Below are positions 41,336-54,195 of a DNA stretch of 64,000 bases, piece after piece. Under the pieces are notes generated by a model. That model saw only the letters and a program-made list of their open reading frames with translations. It was not told where the DNA came from and ran no database searches. Each line of letters starts with the position of its first letter. Position 1 is the first letter of the stretch. Source of the DNA: Aliivibrio sifiae (GTDB lineage Bacteria; Pseudomonadota; Gammaproteobacteria; Enterobacterales; Vibrionaceae); NCBI RefSeq assembly GCF_002954715.1, contig NZ_MSCP01000003.1:285390-349389 (forward strand), in the 5' to 3' direction. Position numbers and translations under genes: made by a program.

Positions 41336-43417
41336 CTATTTTTGAAGAAGAGAAATATCAGCAATATCTAAGAATAAATTACGTAGCTTATTCAGTAAGG
41401 TTAAACGGTTAAGCTTAAGCGCTTCATCATCAGCCATAACCATAACACCATCAAAGAAGGCATCAACAGGCTCACGTAGCTCAGCTAGGCGGCTTAATGC
41501 TTCTTGATAATTACCAGCAATAAATACTGGTTCTAGTGCTTCAGCTAGGATCTCAACTTTCTCTGCCAATACTTTCTCTGCATCTTCTTGAAGAAGAGCC
41601 AGATCGATTTCTTGAGCCAGTTCACCATCGAATTTCGCAAGGATATTACCTACACGCTTATTCGCAGCCGCTAGAGATTCAGCAGCGTCTAGTTCACGGA
41701 AGTGAGATACCGCTTTCACTCGCTTATCAAAATCAGCAGGCTTAGTAGGGCGACGAGCTAGTACCGCTTGGATGATGTCCACACTGAAGCCTTCATCTTG
41801 GTACCATGCACGGAAACGACCTAGCATGAAATCAATTACGTCAGTGTCTACGTTTGCATTCGTTAGCTTCGTTGTACCATCTTCTAGAGCAAATAAAGAT
41901 TGTGCTTTAGCCACTAGATCAACTAGGTCTAAATTGTAATCTTTTTCAACGATGATACGTAGGATACCAAGAGCTGCACGACGTAGTGCAAATGGATCAG
42001 AACCTTTTGGTGCTTGACCAATACCGAAGATACCTACAAGCGTATCTAACTTATCAGCCATTGCTACTGATGCAGATACGTCAGTACTTGGTAGATCATC
42101 ACCAGCGAAACGAGGCATGTATTGCTCGTAAAGTGCTAGTGCAACTTGTGCATCTTCACCATCGTGAGTTGCATAGTGCATACCCATAACACCTTGTGTA
42201 TCTGTAAATTCAAATACCATTGATGTCATTAAGTCACATTTAGCAAGTAGACCTGCACGTTGAGATTTCTCAACATCCGCACCAATTTGCTCTGCGATGT
42301 AACCAGCAAGCTCAGTAATACGGTCTGTTTTGTCTTTGATTGTACCCAATTGCTTCTGGAAGATAGCTTGCTCTAGTTCTGGCAGACGGTCGATAAGCGG
42401 ACGCTTACGGTCTGTATTGAAGAAGAACTCAGCATCAGCAAGACGCGGACGAACCACTTTCTCATTACCTTCGATAATGTGACGAGGCTCTTTAGATTCG
42501 ATGTTAGTAACAAAGATGAAGTTAGGAAGTAGGTTCTTCTCTTGATCATATACTGGGAAGTACTTTTGATCGCCCTTCATTGTGTAAACTAGCGCTTCTG
42601 AAGGAACGTTTAAGAACTCTTGCTCGAACTTAGCTGTTAATACAACAGGCCATTCAACCAAAGACGTTACTTCTTCAACTAACTCGTCTTCTAGATCCGC
42701 TGTACCACCAACTTCTTGAGCTGCTTTTTGAGCATCAGCAAGGATGATCGCTTTACGCGCATCGTAGTCAGCCATTACTTTACCGCGCTCTTCTAAGATC
42801 GCAGGGTATTGGTCAGCAGAATCAATCGTAAACTCGCTTTCACCCATGAAACGGTGACCACGGATAGTGCGAGCAGAAGCAACACCTAGGATAGAGCCTT
42901 CAACTAATTCATCACCCAATAGGATAGTCAGTGTTTTTACTGGACGAATAAATTGAATGTCTGAGTTACCCCAACGCATTGCTTTAGGAATTGGTAAGCC
43001 AGCAAGTGCTTTTGCTGCTAATTCAACAACAAGCTCTTGTACCGGTTGACCTTTAACAGCTTCTTTATGAAGTAACCATTCGCCTTTGTCTGTTTTTAGA
43101 CGCTCAGCTTGCTCAACCGTAATACCATTACCACGAGCCCAACCTTGAGCTGCTTTGGTTGGATTACCGTCAGCATCAAATGCAGACGCGATAGCTGGAC
43201 CACGTTTCTCAACGATTTTATCCGCTTGACCTTCATCTAATTCAGCCACTTTAAGCGCTAAACGACGAGGAGTTGCGTACCATTTAATACCTTGGTGTGC
43301 TAAATCCGCCGCTTTAAGGCCTGCTTCAAAATTAGCAGCAAACGCTTCAGCTAATGAACGAAGTGCTTTTGGTGGAAGCTCTTCAGTACCTAATTCGATT
43401 AGAAAATTCTTCGCCAT
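41336..43417 (-). CDS. glyS: Glycyl-tRNA synthetase beta subunit GlyS
   Basis: GlyS is the beta chain of the bacterial alpha2beta2 glycyl-tRNA synthetase and carries tRNA recognition and the C-terminal anticodon-binding domain. The 693 residues (E. coli 689) open with the family signature [28 protein letters not shown] and the [20 protein letters not shown] block follow. It is 2 bases after glyQ and co-transcribed with it. Confidence 0.98.
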   Translation of the reverse strand: MAKNFLIELGTEELPPKALRSLAEAFAANFEAGLKAADLAHQGIKWYATPRRLALKVAELDEGQADKIVEKRGPAIASAFDADGNPTKAAQGWARGNGITVEQAERLKTDKGEWLLHKEAVKGQPVQELVVELAAKALAGLPIPKAMRWGNSDIQFIRPVKTLTILLGDELVEGSILGVASARTIRGHRFMGESEFTIDSADQYPAILEERGKVMADYDARKAIILADAQKAAQEVGGTADLEDELVEEVTSLVEWPVVLTAKFEQEFLNVPSEALVYTMKGDQKYFPVYDQEKNLLPNFIFVTNIESKEPRHIIEGNEKVVRPRLADAEFFFNTDRKRPLIDRLPELEQAIFQKQLGTIKDKTDRITELAGYIAEQIGADVEKSQRAGLLAKCDLMTSMVFEFTDTQGVMGMHYATHDGEDAQVALALYEQYMPRFAGDDLPSTDVSASVAMADKLDTLVGIFGIGQAPKGSDPFALRRAALGILRIIVEKDYNLDLVDLVAKAQSLFALEDGTTKLTNANVDTDVIDFMLGRFRAWYQDEGFSVDIIQAVLARRPTKPADFDKRVKAVSHFRELDAAESLAAANKRVGNILAKFDGELAQEIDLALLQEDAEKVLAEKVEILAEALEPVFIAGNYQEALSRLAELREPVDAFFDGVMVMADDEALKLNRLTLLNKLRNLFLDIADISLLQK

Positions 43418-43419
43418 GA

Positions 43420-44352
43420 TTACTTCTCCTCAGTTGCTGTCGGTTTATTAGAACGACACATAGGGAAGCCTAGCGCTTCACGTGATGCATAGTATGCTTC
43501 TGCAACCGATTTAGTTAGGTTACGAATACGAAGAATATAACGCTGACGCTCTGTTACAGAGATAGCTTTACGAGCATCTAACAGGTTGAATGCATGACCT
43601 GCTTTTAGAATGCGCTCGTACGCTGGAAGAGGTAGCGGCTTTTCAAGCTCAAGCAATTCTTTACACTCTTTTTCACACTGATCGAAGAATCCAAATAGGA
43701 AATCAACATCGGCGTGTTCAAAGTTGTAAGTCGATTGCTCTACTTCATTTTGGTGGAAAATATCACCATAAGTAACCACACCTTGAGGACCATGGTTCCA
43801 AACAAGATCGTAAACCGAATCTACTTCTTGGATGTACATAGCAAGACGTTCGATACCGTAAGTGATTTCACCAGTAACAGGTTTACACTCAAGACCACCA
43901 ACTTGTTGGAAGTAAGTAAATTGCGTTACTTCCATGCCGTTTAGCCAGATTTCCCAGCCTAGACCCCAAGCGCCCAATGTTGGGTTTTCCCAGTTGTCTT
44001 CTACGAAACGAATATCATGAACAAGAGGATCGATACCAAGCACTTCTAAAGAACCTAAGTACAGCTCTTGAATGTTATCTGGAGAAGGCTTTAACGCTAC
44101 CTGAAATTGATAGTAGTGCTGCAGACGGTTTGGGTTCTCACCATAACGGCCATCCGTAGGACGACGAGATGGTTGAACATAAGCGGTAGCCATTGGCTCT
44201 GGGCCAAGTGCACGCAGACATGTCATTGGATGAGATGTACCCGCACCCACTTCCATATCTAGTGGCTGTACAATTGTACAACCTTGTTGTGCCCAATAAT
44301 CCTGCAGCGCGAGGATCATTCCCTGGAAGGTTTTGATATCGTATTTTTGCAT
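43420..44352 (-). CDS. glyQ: Glycyl-tRNA synthetase alpha subunit GlyQ
   Basis: GlyQ is the catalytic class II alpha chain that activates glycine. The 310-residue protein includes the signature [17 protein letters not shown], then [35 protein letters not shown] and [19 protein letters not shown]. It is the first gene of glyQS. The 218-bp gap upstream separates it from divergent avtA. Confidence 0.98.
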   Translation of the reverse strand: MQKYDIKTFQGMILALQDYWAQQGCTIVQPLDMEVGAGTSHPMTCLRALGPEPMATAYVQPSRRPTDGRYGENPNRLQHYYQFQVALKPSPDNIQELYLGSLEVLGIDPLVHDIRFVEDNWENPTLGAWGLGWEIWLNGMEVTQFTYFQQVGGLECKPVTGEITYGIERLAMYIQEVDSVYDLVWNHGPQGVVTYGDIFHQNEVEQSTYNFEHADVDFLFGFFDQCEKECKELLELEKPLPLPAYERILKAGHAFNLLDARKAISVTERQRYILRIRNLTKSVAEAYYASREALGFPMCRSNKPTATEEK

Positions 44353-44570
44353 AATTTAATTCGCGCGATGGTTGATAAATATAACCAAGAAGTATACCTC
44401 GCTGACCCCTTTGGGAGTAGCAAAAATAAGCACTTTATGAAAATTCACTTTGAGTTTACGGCCTAAGCAATGAAATAAGGGCCTATCTTGGCTCTTTATC
44501 TCTGTTTGGTGTTGAGGTATGTTGTTAAAACAATCAATACATCCACTCTCTAATTATCACGGTAGTCGTA

Positions 44571-45818
44571 ATGAAGTTTACTCAATTTGGCGAAAAATTT
44601 ACTCGTTACAGCGGGATCACCCAATTAATGGATGATCTAAATGATGGCCTACGCACCCCTGGCGCAATCATGCTCGGTGGTGGTAACCCAGCTGGCATTC
44701 CCGCCATGCTCGACTACTTTAAAAATGCCTCACAAAAGATGCTCGATTCAGGTGAATTAGTGGCAGCAATGGCTAACTATGATGGCCCACAAGGCAAAGA
44801 CAGCTTTGTAAAAGCATTAGCTAACTTACTTAAAGAGACTTACGGCTGGGATATCAGCTCTAAAAACATCAGCCTAACCAATGGCTCTCAAAGTGCATTC
44901 TTTAGCTTATTCAATTTATTAGCAGGTACTTATGCTGATGGTTCTAAAAAGAAAATTTTATTGCCTCTCGCACCTGAATACATTGGCTATGCCGATTCTG
45001 AATTAGAAGTAGATAGTTTTATCTCTTACCGCCCAGAGATTGAATTACTCGACAACGGTTTGTTTAAATACCATGTCGATTTTAGTCAGCTTAAAGTTGA
45101 TGACTCGGTTGGCGCTATCTGTATTTCTCGCCCGACTAACCCAACAGGCAACGTGATCACCGACGATGAAGTGATTAAGCTTGATAAACTGGCGCGTGAA
45201 AATAATATCCCATTAATTCTCGATAATGCTTATGGTACCCCTTTTCCGAATATTATCTTTGAAGAAGTCACGCCATTTTGGAATGAAAATACCATTCTTT
45301 GCATGAGCCTTTCTAAATTAGGTTTACCGGGCTTACGCTGTGGCATCGTGATTGCCAATGAGAAAATGACAGAGGCGATGACCAACCTAAATGGCATTAT
45401 CAGCCTTGCACCAGGAAGCATGGGACCAGCATTAGGCCTGCACATGATTGAGTCTGGTGATTTATTGCGTTTAAGTGAAGACGTAATACAGCCGTTCTAC
45501 CGTCATAAATCTCAAGCCGCGGTTAAGATGCTACAAACGGCGATTACTGAACCTCGTTTTCGTATTCATAAACCTGAAGGCGCGATTTTCTTGTGGCTAT
45601 GGTTTGATGGGCTGCCAATCACCACGATGGAACTGTACAGACGCTTGAAAGCGCGTGGCGTATTAATTGTTCCGGGAGAGTATTTCTTTATCGGCCAAGA
45701 CGACAGTTGGGATCATGCTCACCAATGCTTACGCATGAACTACGTACAAGATGAAGCCATGATGCAAAAAGGCATCGATATTATTGCAGAAGAAGTACTG
45801 AAGGCGTATTCAGAGTAG
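44571..45818 (+). CDS. avtA: Valine-pyruvate aminotransferase AvtA
   Basis: AvtA is a PLP enzyme exchanging amino groups between valine/alanine and the corresponding keto acids. The 415-residue protein (E. coli 417) is similar along its length: DLNDGLRTPGAIMLGGGNPA, NYDGPQGK, TNGSQSAFFSLFNL, SRPTNPTGNVI, and the PLP lysine K249 in CMSLSKLGLPG. KPEGAIFLWLWF and LKARGVLIVPG are also family segments. It is a single gene, divergent from glyQ. Confidence 0.96.
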   Translation: MKFTQFGEKFTRYSGITQLMDDLNDGLRTPGAIMLGGGNPAGIPAMLDYFKNASQKMLDSGELVAAMANYDGPQGKDSFVKALANLLKETYGWDISSKNISLTNGSQSAFFSLFNLLAGTYADGSKKKILLPLAPEYIGYADSELEVDSFISYRPEIELLDNGLFKYHVDFSQLKVDDSVGAICISRPTNPTGNVITDDEVIKLDKLARENNIPLILDNAYGTPFPNIIFEEVTPFWNENTILCMSLSKLGLPGLRCGIVIANEKMTEAMTNLNGIISLAPGSMGPALGLHMIESGDLLRLSEDVIQPFYRHKSQAAVKMLQTAITEPRFRIHKPEGAIFLWLWFDGLPITTMELYRRLKARGVLIVPGEYFFIGQDDSWDHAHQCLRMNYVQDEAMMQKGIDIIAEEVLKAYSE

Positions 45819-46007
45819 ATAAAAAGCGGTGAGTTGTGGTACTCATGATTCATTGCTTTTGTAATTAACTCAAATAATGGTTTGTTGCTTTGGAATCAGC
45901 AATTCTGTTTGTCATCGCTAAATGAACCACTCCTACAAATGCCATCTATTGATGATGGAAAAGCAATAATCCATTAATTCATAGCTCAGCGAATAGCAGA
46001 CACAAAA

Positions 46008-46028
46008 AAGGCGCTATCACAGCGCCTT
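46008..46028. terminator. Terminator between avtA and ibpA
   Basis: AAGGCGCT, ATCAC loop, AGCGCCTT, with a preceding A-run that reads as a T-run on the minus strand. It mainly serves ibpA. The region 45819-46007 shows nothing else recognisable. Confidence 0.8.
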
Positions 46029-46064
46029 CATTTCAAATCTTTACCAATATTTACCAATCTACGA

Positions 46065-46499
46065 TTAGCTTTCCAGTAAATTATTGCCGTTAATCGCAAT
46101 CTTACGTGGTTGCATCGCTTCTGGAATTTCACGTTCTAAATCAACATGCAGCAAACCATTTTCCATGGTTGCGCCCACCACTTTCACGTAATCCGCTAAT
46201 TGGAATTTACGCTCAAAATTACGCTCTGCAATACCTTGATATAAATAGGTTTTAGTTTCATCAGCATCAGGACGTTCACCACGCACAATCAGCATATTTT
46301 CATGTTGAGTTAAATCGATTTGTTCTTCAGCAAAACCCGCCACCGCCATGGTTATACGGTAGTTATGTTCTGATTTTTGTTCGATGTTGTACGGAGGGTA
46401 ACCGCCATTTGTTTTTGCCGTGTTATTTTCCATTAGATTGAAAAGACGATCAAAACCAATTGCTGAACGGTACAGTGGAGTGAAATCTACATTACGCAT
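46065..46499 (-). CDS. ibpA: Small heat-shock protein IbpA
   Basis: IbpA is an alpha-crystallin-domain holdase that binds unfolded proteins and hands them to ClpB/DnaK. I use the ATG at 46499 ([20 protein letters not shown]), which matches E. coli IbpA; an upstream in-frame start at 46535 adds 12 unrelated residues. The 144-residue protein retains [46 protein letters not shown] and the C-terminal I-A-I motif. An AAGGAT ribosome site is buried in a predicted hairpin. Only one ibp gene is present here. Confidence 0.95.
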   Translation of the reverse strand: MRNVDFTPLYRSAIGFDRLFNLMENNTAKTNGGYPPYNIEQKSEHNYRITMAVAGFAEEQIDLTQHENMLIVRGERPDADETKTYLYQGIAERNFERKFQLADYVKVVGATMENGLLHVDLEREIPEAMQPRKIAINGNNLLES

Positions 46500-46502
46500 A
46501 AT

Positions 46503-46550
46503 ACTATCCTTTACTTTAAGCAATAGTGAGGACAACTACCCCGAACTTGG
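46503..46550 (-). promoter_or_regulatory. ROSE-like RNA thermometer in the ibpA leader
   Basis: On the minus strand ACTATTGCTT pairs with AAGGATAGT across a 6-base loop (46503-46527), sequestering the Shine-Dalgarno. The TTGCT opposite AAGGA arrangement, with a G opposite G, is the ROSE signature of small heat-shock genes. A second helix GGAC...GTCC lies just 5' of it. Melting at high temperature would free the ribosome site (established for ROSE, inferred here). Confidence 0.6.
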
Positions 46551-46755
46551 GTCCTTAGTTGACTCTATCAAATTATAAGACTTTCCATTTTGGACAAGTC
46601 ATTTTCAGAAGACCCTATCGGCATCCTCTTCATAACTAGATATGTGGCTCAGTGATTTTACTTTCAAGAGATACTGGCTATTTATTTTTCGATTTAAACC
46701 AAAAATACCGCTAACCCTCTGAACAATAAATAAAAATAAACCCCAAATTCCAGAC

Positions 46756-46784
46756 AAAAAAAAGCACCGCCAACAGCAGTGCTT
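46756..46784 (-). terminator. Probable terminator of the gyrB transcript
   Basis: AAGCAC pairs with GTGCTT, followed by eight T on the minus strand, about 140 bases beyond gyrB. The stem centre is imperfect. The interval 46550-46755 has no gene that I accept. Confidence 0.65.
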
Positions 46785-46823
46785 CTTAATTTTCAACTTA
46801 GCATTTATGATTCTAGATGAAGT

Positions 46824-46903
46824 CAGTTCGTTCTAATTCAAGAAGAAGGCGCGGAGCTTATGAACATAAGTGAGCACCTTCGACGCAGAAGTAGGACTAA
46901 CTG
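46824..46903. repeat. 80-bp imperfect palindrome downstream of gyrB
   Basis: Two 39-bp arms meet at a 2-bp centre (CTTATG-AA-CATAAG). The arms begin CAGTTCGTTCTA and, on the other strand, CAGTTAGTCCTA, with matches scattered along the full length. The sequence is non-coding and lies within the gyrB 3' tail before its terminator. It looks like a palindromic repetitive element. Confidence 0.65.
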
Positions 46904-46924
46904 GCAAAATATAGAATTAAAAAT

Positions 46925-49345
<2,421 letters not shown>

Positions 49346-49359
49346 TTACTCTCGCGTTT

Positions 49360-50439
49360 TTATCCTTGGGCTATTTTGCCATGTTCTATCTCAAACATCT
49401 TGCTTTCTTCATCATGCATATCTGCAATCTGTTCAGCAGTTATTGAACTGATAAACACCTGTGCCTTTGTCTGTTTCAAATATTGAGCCAGCAATTGGCG
49501 ACGGTGACTATCCAATTCAGAAGCAAAATCGTCTATTAAATAGATGCACTGCTTTCCTGTTGCTTCCGTTAAATGTTGTCCTTGCGCTAATCGTAACGCA
49601 CATACCATCAACTTAAGTTGACCACGAGACAACACATCTTCAACAGGAGTGCCTGCAACTTTAATTCGTAAGTCGGCTTTATTTGGGCCGCCGACGGTAT
49701 AACCCAGCTGTTTATCTCGCTCAAAATTTCGTTTAAGCAATTCCGCGTAAGGAGTATCTTTCTCCCAACCTCGGTAGTATGACAGCTTTATGTCGAATTC
49801 TGGTAAGAATGCCTGACATATTTGTTGAGTTGCTTCAGATATGTGATTGATATAATCCACTCGCCACTGATCGATTTTCTCAGCTAGCAGTGCAAGTTCC
49901 AAATCCCAGTAACTCAACTCTCGATAACTTTGTGCCGTTTTTAATAACGCATTACGCTGCTTAGTCAGTCGCTTCACCCTGCTCCATGCATCATAAAATG
50001 CAGGTTCCACGTGAAACACCCCCCAATCAATAAATGCTCGGCGAAATTTAGGGCCGTCGGTAACTAATTCAAACCCTTCAGGGTGAATCAATTGAAGTGG
50101 TAAAACCTTGGCTAATTGTGCCAGTTTTTGTCCACTTTCTCCGCCTATTTTTACCTCAGTTGTGCCATCTCTCTGTTTATTTATGCCTATTGGCAATTCA
50201 AACTGCTCTGGCGTGGTAAATCGACCATGAATAAAAAGCTCGTCACAGTCATTTCGAATAATTCGACCTGTTAACGAGCTTTTGAAAGAACGCCCGTGCC
50301 CGAGCAAATAAATAGCTTCAAGGACACTGGTTTTCCCACTACCATTAGGACCGATAACAAAATTAAACCCTGTAGATAATTGAATATCACATGAGTTAAT
50401 GTTGCGAAAATCATTAATGATTAAACGTGATAATGGCAT
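49360..50439 (-). CDS. recF: DNA replication and repair protein RecF
   Basis: RecF is an SMC-like ATPase that loads RecA at gaps with RecO and RecR. The 359-residue protein (E. coli 357) has Walker [16 protein letters not shown] at about 30, the ABC signature [18 protein letters not shown] and Walker [12 protein letters not shown]. It lies between dnaN and gyrB with short gaps. Its middle contains a parS-like sequence at 50003-50018. Confidence 0.98.
   Translation of the reverse strand: MPLSRLIINDFRNINSCDIQLSTGFNFVIGPNGSGKTSVLEAIYLLGHGRSFKSSLTGRIIRNDCDELFIHGRFTTPEQFELPIGINKQRDGTTEVKIGGESGQKLAQLAKVLPLQLIHPEGFELVTDGPKFRRAFIDWGVFHVEPAFYDAWSRVKRLTKQRNALLKTAQSYRELSYWDLELALLAEKIDQWRVDYINHISEATQQICQAFLPEFDIKLSYYRGWEKDTPYAELLKRNFERDKQLGYTVGGPNKADLRIKVAGTPVEDVLSRGQLKLMVCALRLAQGQHLTEATGKQCIYLIDDFASELDSHRRQLLAQYLKQTKAQVFISSITAEQIADMHDEESKMFEIEHGKIAQG
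50003..50018. other. parS-like site 6, inside recF
   Basis: GGTTCCACGTGAAACA fits TGTTNCACGTGAAACA at 15 of 16 positions. It is embedded in the recF coding sequence (GVFHVEP) 3 kb from dnaA. Confidence 0.6.
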
Positions 50440-50454
50440 GTTTTATTGTTGTCT

Positions 50455-51555
50455 TTATAGACGAATAGGCATAACAACATATTGTGCTTCATCATTCGCA
50501 CAATCTTCCACTAACGCACTCGCGTTCGCGGTTGTCATTGAAATACGTACACGCTCACACTTCAATGTATTTAATACATCCAATACGTAACTAACGTTAA
50601 ACCCAATCTCTATATCGTCGCCTTGGAAATCTACATCTAAGATCTCTTCTGCTTCTTCTTGCTCTGGGTTATTAGCAGTAATACGCATTTGGTTATTCGC
50701 TAAATTAACACGAACACCACGGAATTTTTCATTCGATAGAATAGCGGCACGCGCAAATGCTTGACGCAATTCATCACAGTCCGCTTCTAATGTTTTGTTG
50801 CTGCTCTGCGGCATTACACGGCGATAATCAGGGAAACGGCCATCAACAAGTTTGGAAGTGAACACAAAATTATTTACTTCAGCACGTACATTTGAATTAC
50901 CAAACTGTAAAGTAACACTCTGATCCGGCGAGTCAAGAAGACGAACAAGCTCTTGAATACCTTTGCGTGGCATGATCACTTGTTGTTCAGGTAGTTCAGA
51001 TTCAACTGGCATATTACATACTGCCATTCGGTGACCATCGGTTGCTACAGAACGGAAGATATTACCTTGAGTTTCGAACATCATACCATTGAGATAATAA
51101 CGAACATCTTGGTTCGCCATAGAAAACTGTGTACTTTCTATTAGCTTACGCAGTTGAGCTTGAGATAACGTGATCTCTACTTCACTCTGCCAGCCTTCAA
51201 TATTTGGAAAATCATTCGCAGGTAAAGTCGCTAATGTAAATCGACTACGACCAGAACGTACTAAAACACGATCGCCTTCTAATGCGATAGTAATGTTGGC
51301 GCTATCAGGAAGACCACGACAGATATCAAGAAACTTACGAGAAGGAACCGTAATAGTACCGGCTTCAAAATCTCCTTCTAACGTAATTTTACTGATCAAT
51401 TCTACTTCTAAATCGGTTGCAGTCATAGACAACTGACCATTTTCTACCTGAAGTAAAATATTGCCTAAAATTGGCAATGATGGACGGCCCCCAAGGGCAC
51501 CAGATACTTGTTGCAGTGGCTTTAACAACAGACTGCGTTCAATAGAAAATTTCAT
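50455..51555 (-). CDS. dnaN: DNA polymerase III sliding clamp, beta subunit
   Basis: DnaN is the ring-shaped processivity clamp. Its 366 residues equal E. coli DnaN in length. It begins MKFSIERSLLLKPLQQVSGALGGRP and ends with the conserved YVVMPIRL near the clamp-binding pocket. The interior TVPSRKFLDICRGLP and ATDGHRMAVCNMP are also typical. It follows dnaA by 31 bases. Confidence 0.99.
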   Translation of the reverse strand: MKFSIERSLLLKPLQQVSGALGGRPSLPILGNILLQVENGQLSMTATDLEVELISKITLEGDFEAGTITVPSRKFLDICRGLPDSANITIALEGDRVLVRSGRSRFTLATLPANDFPNIEGWQSEVEITLSQAQLRKLIESTQFSMANQDVRYYLNGMMFETQGNIFRSVATDGHRMAVCNMPVESELPEQQVIMPRKGIQELVRLLDSPDQSVTLQFGNSNVRAEVNNFVFTSKLVDGRFPDYRRVMPQSSNKTLEADCDELRQAFARAAILSNEKFRGVRVNLANNQMRITANNPEQEEAEEILDVDFQGDDIEIGFNVSYVLDVLNTLKCERVRISMTTANASALVEDCANDEAQYVVMPIRL

Positions 51556-51586
51556 AATACTCGTTTATTTAAAAGTAGATAATGAC

Positions 51587-52996
51587 TTACGATGATAACG
51601 TTCGAATCAAGTTAGAGTAGTCTTCTTTTATATCATGACTCTCTTCACGAAGCTGAGCTATTTTACGACAAGCGTGAAGTACAGTTGTATGGTCTCGACC
51701 ACCAAACGCATCACCGATCTCAGGTAAACTATGGTTAGTTAACTCTTTTGACAGTGCCATTGCAAGTTGACGTGGGCGAGCAACCGAGCGAGAACGGCGT
51801 TTAGATAATAAATCTGCCATTTTAATCTTGTAGTATTCCGCTACGGTTTTTTGAATATTATCAATCGTCACGAGCTTTTCTTGCAGTGCTAGCAAATCTC
51901 TCAGTGCTTCTCGCACAAAATCAATCGTAATCGCACGACCAGTAAAGTTTGCATTAGCTATAACTCGGTTAAGTGCACCTTCTAATTCACGTACATTTGA
52001 ACGTAAACGTTTTGCAATAAAAAAAGCAACTTCATCAGCTAGGTGAATCTGATGATCTTCTGCTTTCTTCATCAAGATAGCAACCCGAGTTTCTAATTCT
52101 GGCGGCTCAATCGCAACGGTAAGACCCCAACCAAAACGAGACTTAAGGCGATCTTCTACGCCATTAATCTCTCTTGGGTATTTATCCGACGTTAGAATGA
52201 TTTGCTGATTACCTTCTAATAATGCATTAAAGGTATGAAAGAACTCTTCCTGAGAACGCTCTTTATTAGCAAAGAATTGAATATCATCGATAAGCAAAGC
52301 ATCAACACTACGATAATAACGTTTAAATTCTTCAATCGCGTTATTTTGTAGCGCTTTAACCATATCTTGAACAAAACGTTCGGAATGCATATATACAACT
52401 TTAGCATCTGGTTTACGTTCAAGAATCGCATTACCTACGGCTTGCAATAAATGGGTTTTACCTAAGCCAGTTCCACCATATAAGAAAAGTGGGTTATATG
52501 CCGTTCCTGGATTATCAGAAACCTGACGAGCAGCGGCTAAACCAAGTTGGTTTGATTTACCTTCTACAAAGTTAGTAAATTTATGCTTAGGGTTAACGTT
52601 AGAGCGATGATTTAAATCAGCAGAAACCGGTTCTGAACTCTGGGATTCCCATGGTTTATTTACTGATTGTCGAGCTTGAAGTTGTGCAGGTGCTGAGGTT
52701 GAAGCAGCAACATCCGCAGCCGTTCTTTTAGGCGCTGGTGCAGCAGATACAGGTTTACTTCCCACTTCAAAGCGTAATGTAGGTACATCACTACCACAGA
52801 ACTCATTTAATAATGAGTTAATGCTATTTAGGTACTTATCACGAACCCAATCCAACACGAAACGGTTCGGCGCAAATAGCGTAAGGGTATTGTCATTTAA
52901 TTCAGCTTGCAGTGGTCTAACCCACATGCTGAATTCTGCGGAAGGTAATTCTTCTTGAAGGCGCTGTAAACACTGCAGCCAAAGCGATGAAGACAC
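51587..52996 (-). CDS. dnaA: Chromosomal replication initiator protein DnaA
   Basis: DnaA binds DnaA boxes in oriC and opens the origin in its ATP form. I choose the GTG at 52996 ([20 protein letters not shown]), which fits the known N-terminus of the family; a GTG 12 bases further upstream is possible. The 469-residue protein has domain I (1-80), a variable Ala/Pro linker, and AAA+ Walker [12 protein letters not shown]. Walker B is LLIDDIQFF and the domain IV DNA-binding signature is [19 protein letters not shown]. First gene of dnaA-dnaN-recF-gyrB. Confidence 0.98.
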   Translation of the reverse strand: MSSSLWLQCLQRLQEELPSAEFSMWVRPLQAELNDNTLTLFAPNRFVLDWVRDKYLNSINSLLNEFCGSDVPTLRFEVGSKPVSAAPAPKRTAADVAASTSAPAQLQARQSVNKPWESQSSEPVSADLNHRSNVNPKHKFTNFVEGKSNQLGLAAARQVSDNPGTAYNPLFLYGGTGLGKTHLLQAVGNAILERKPDAKVVYMHSERFVQDMVKALQNNAIEEFKRYYRSVDALLIDDIQFFANKERSQEEFFHTFNALLEGNQQIILTSDKYPREINGVEDRLKSRFGWGLTVAIEPPELETRVAILMKKAEDHQIHLADEVAFFIAKRLRSNVRELEGALNRVIANANFTGRAITIDFVREALRDLLALQEKLVTIDNIQKTVAEYYKIKMADLLSKRRSRSVARPRQLAMALSKELTNHSLPEIGDAFGGRDHTTVLHACRKIAQLREESHDIKEDYSNLIRTLSS

Positions 52997-53034
52997 GGAC
53001 AACCCCACTCATAATTATTTTAAAAGGTTGTCGA

Positions 53035-53160
53035 TTTTATACTGTGGATAACTATTGTGCCAGTGTTAGATCGATGATCCAGTGAATAAGATCGAAGTTA
53101 TTCACACCGATCACGCTTTTTTACCTAGATCAACACACTTTTTACCTTAGTTATACCCAC
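53035..53160 (-). promoter_or_regulatory. dnaA promoter region with DnaA boxes
   Basis: A perfect DnaA box TGTGGATAA lies at 53043-53051 and a TTATTCACA variant at 53098-53106, with several GATC sites between. Boxes in this position are the basis of dnaA autoregulation in enteric bacteria. The interval 53009-53290 has no gene that I accept. Confidence 0.7.
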
Positions 53161-53290
53161 ATTAATCAACAATGATTGAAAAACAGACTTTTATTGAGCA
53201 TTTGGTTATTACACATAACCATCGGGTATTTAGAGATGAATCGCAAAAAAAGTATGATGATCTCACTGATGAATAATGGGAGTATCAATC

Positions 53291-54043
53291 ATGAAATGGA
53301 CAAAGAATATCCTTACTGGATTAGCGTTAACTTTAGCAGCAACACAGTTTGCTCAAGCAGCCACTGAAGTAAAAGTAGGGATGTCTGGTCGTTATTTCCC
53401 ATTTACCTTTGCTAAGCAGGATAAATTACAAGGTTTTGAAGTTGATTTGTGGGATGAAATTGGTCGTCGTAATGATTACAACGTAGAGTACGTTACAGCG
53501 AGCTTCTCTGGCCTATTTGGTTTATTAGAAACCGGTCGTATTGATACAATTTCAAATCAAATAACAAAAACAGAAGCACGCGAAGCAAAGTATCTTTTTG
53601 CTGATCCTTATGTTGTTGATGGTGCTCAAATTACCGTTCGTAAAGGTAACGATAGCATTAAAAGTATTGATGACTTAGCAGGAAAAACCGTTGCGGTGAA
53701 TTTAGGATCGAACTTTGAGAAATTACTAAGAGATAATGATAAATCAGGCCAAATTAACATCAAAACTTACGATACTGGTATCGAACATGATGTCGCTTTA
53801 GGTCGCTCTGATGCATTTGTGATGGATCGTTTATCTGCGGCACAATTAATCAAAAAGTCAGGTTTACCACTACAATTAGCAGGTGAACCGTTTGAAACGA
53901 TCGAAAATGCATGGCCTTTTGTTAAAAATGAGAAAGGACAAAAACTTCAGAAAGAAGTGAACAAAGCCCTCTCTGAAATGCGTGCAGATGGCACATTAGC
54001 AAAAATATCTCAAAAATGGTTTGATGCTGACGTAACAAAATAA
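53291..54043 (+). CDS. Amino-acid (cystine-type) ABC transporter substrate-binding protein
   Basis: This periplasmic solute-binding protein of family 3 has 250 residues. I start at the ATG at 53291, preceded by GGGAG. The signal peptide MKWTKNILTGLALTLAATQF ends around the AQA/ATE junction. Features: GMSGRYFPFTF, LQGFEVDLWDEIG, DTISNQITKTEAR, and an ending LAKISQKWFDADVTK similar to E. coli cystine-binding TcyJ/FliY. Cystine specificity is by resemblance only. Permease and ATPase genes follow on the same strand. Confidence 0.85.
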   Translation: MKWTKNILTGLALTLAATQFAQAATEVKVGMSGRYFPFTFAKQDKLQGFEVDLWDEIGRRNDYNVEYVTASFSGLFGLLETGRIDTISNQITKTEAREAKYLFADPYVVDGAQITVRKGNDSIKSIDDLAGKTVAVNLGSNFEKLLRDNDKSGQINIKTYDTGIEHDVALGRSDAFVMDRLSAAQLIKKSGLPLQLAGEPFETIENAWPFVKNEKGQKLQKEVNKALSEMRADGTLAKISQKWFDADVTK

Positions 54044-54087
54044 TCTGTTACTTATGTTAAGTAAGCGTTCACTCAGATAGAACGATC

Positions 54088-54116
54088 AAAACCCACTATC
54101 AACTCTAGTGGGTTTT
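54088..54116 (+). terminator. Terminator/attenuator between binding-protein and permease genes
   Basis: AAAACCCACTA pairs with TAGTGGGTTTT. Partial termination here would keep the binding protein in excess over the membrane subunits (inference). Confidence 0.75.
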
Positions 54117-54195
54117 GTGTTTATTGCTTATCTCATTTATTTCATTGACACTAACAACAGTCACTTTTCTTCATACGAATACATAGAGAGACATC

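Noticed and set aside
43470-43490. Another CACGTG-centred sequence (GCTTCACGTGATGC) in glyQ considered as parS
   Set aside because: Flanks depart from the consensus at several positions, unlike the six listed sites.
46500-46535. Upstream start for ibpA at 46535
   Set aside because: The 12 extra residues are absent from the family, and they would run through the ROSE-like hairpin and ribosome site.
46605-46796. 63-codon minus-strand frame between gyrB and ibpA
   Set aside because: No ribosome site; its start runs through the probable gyrB terminator and the composition looks random.
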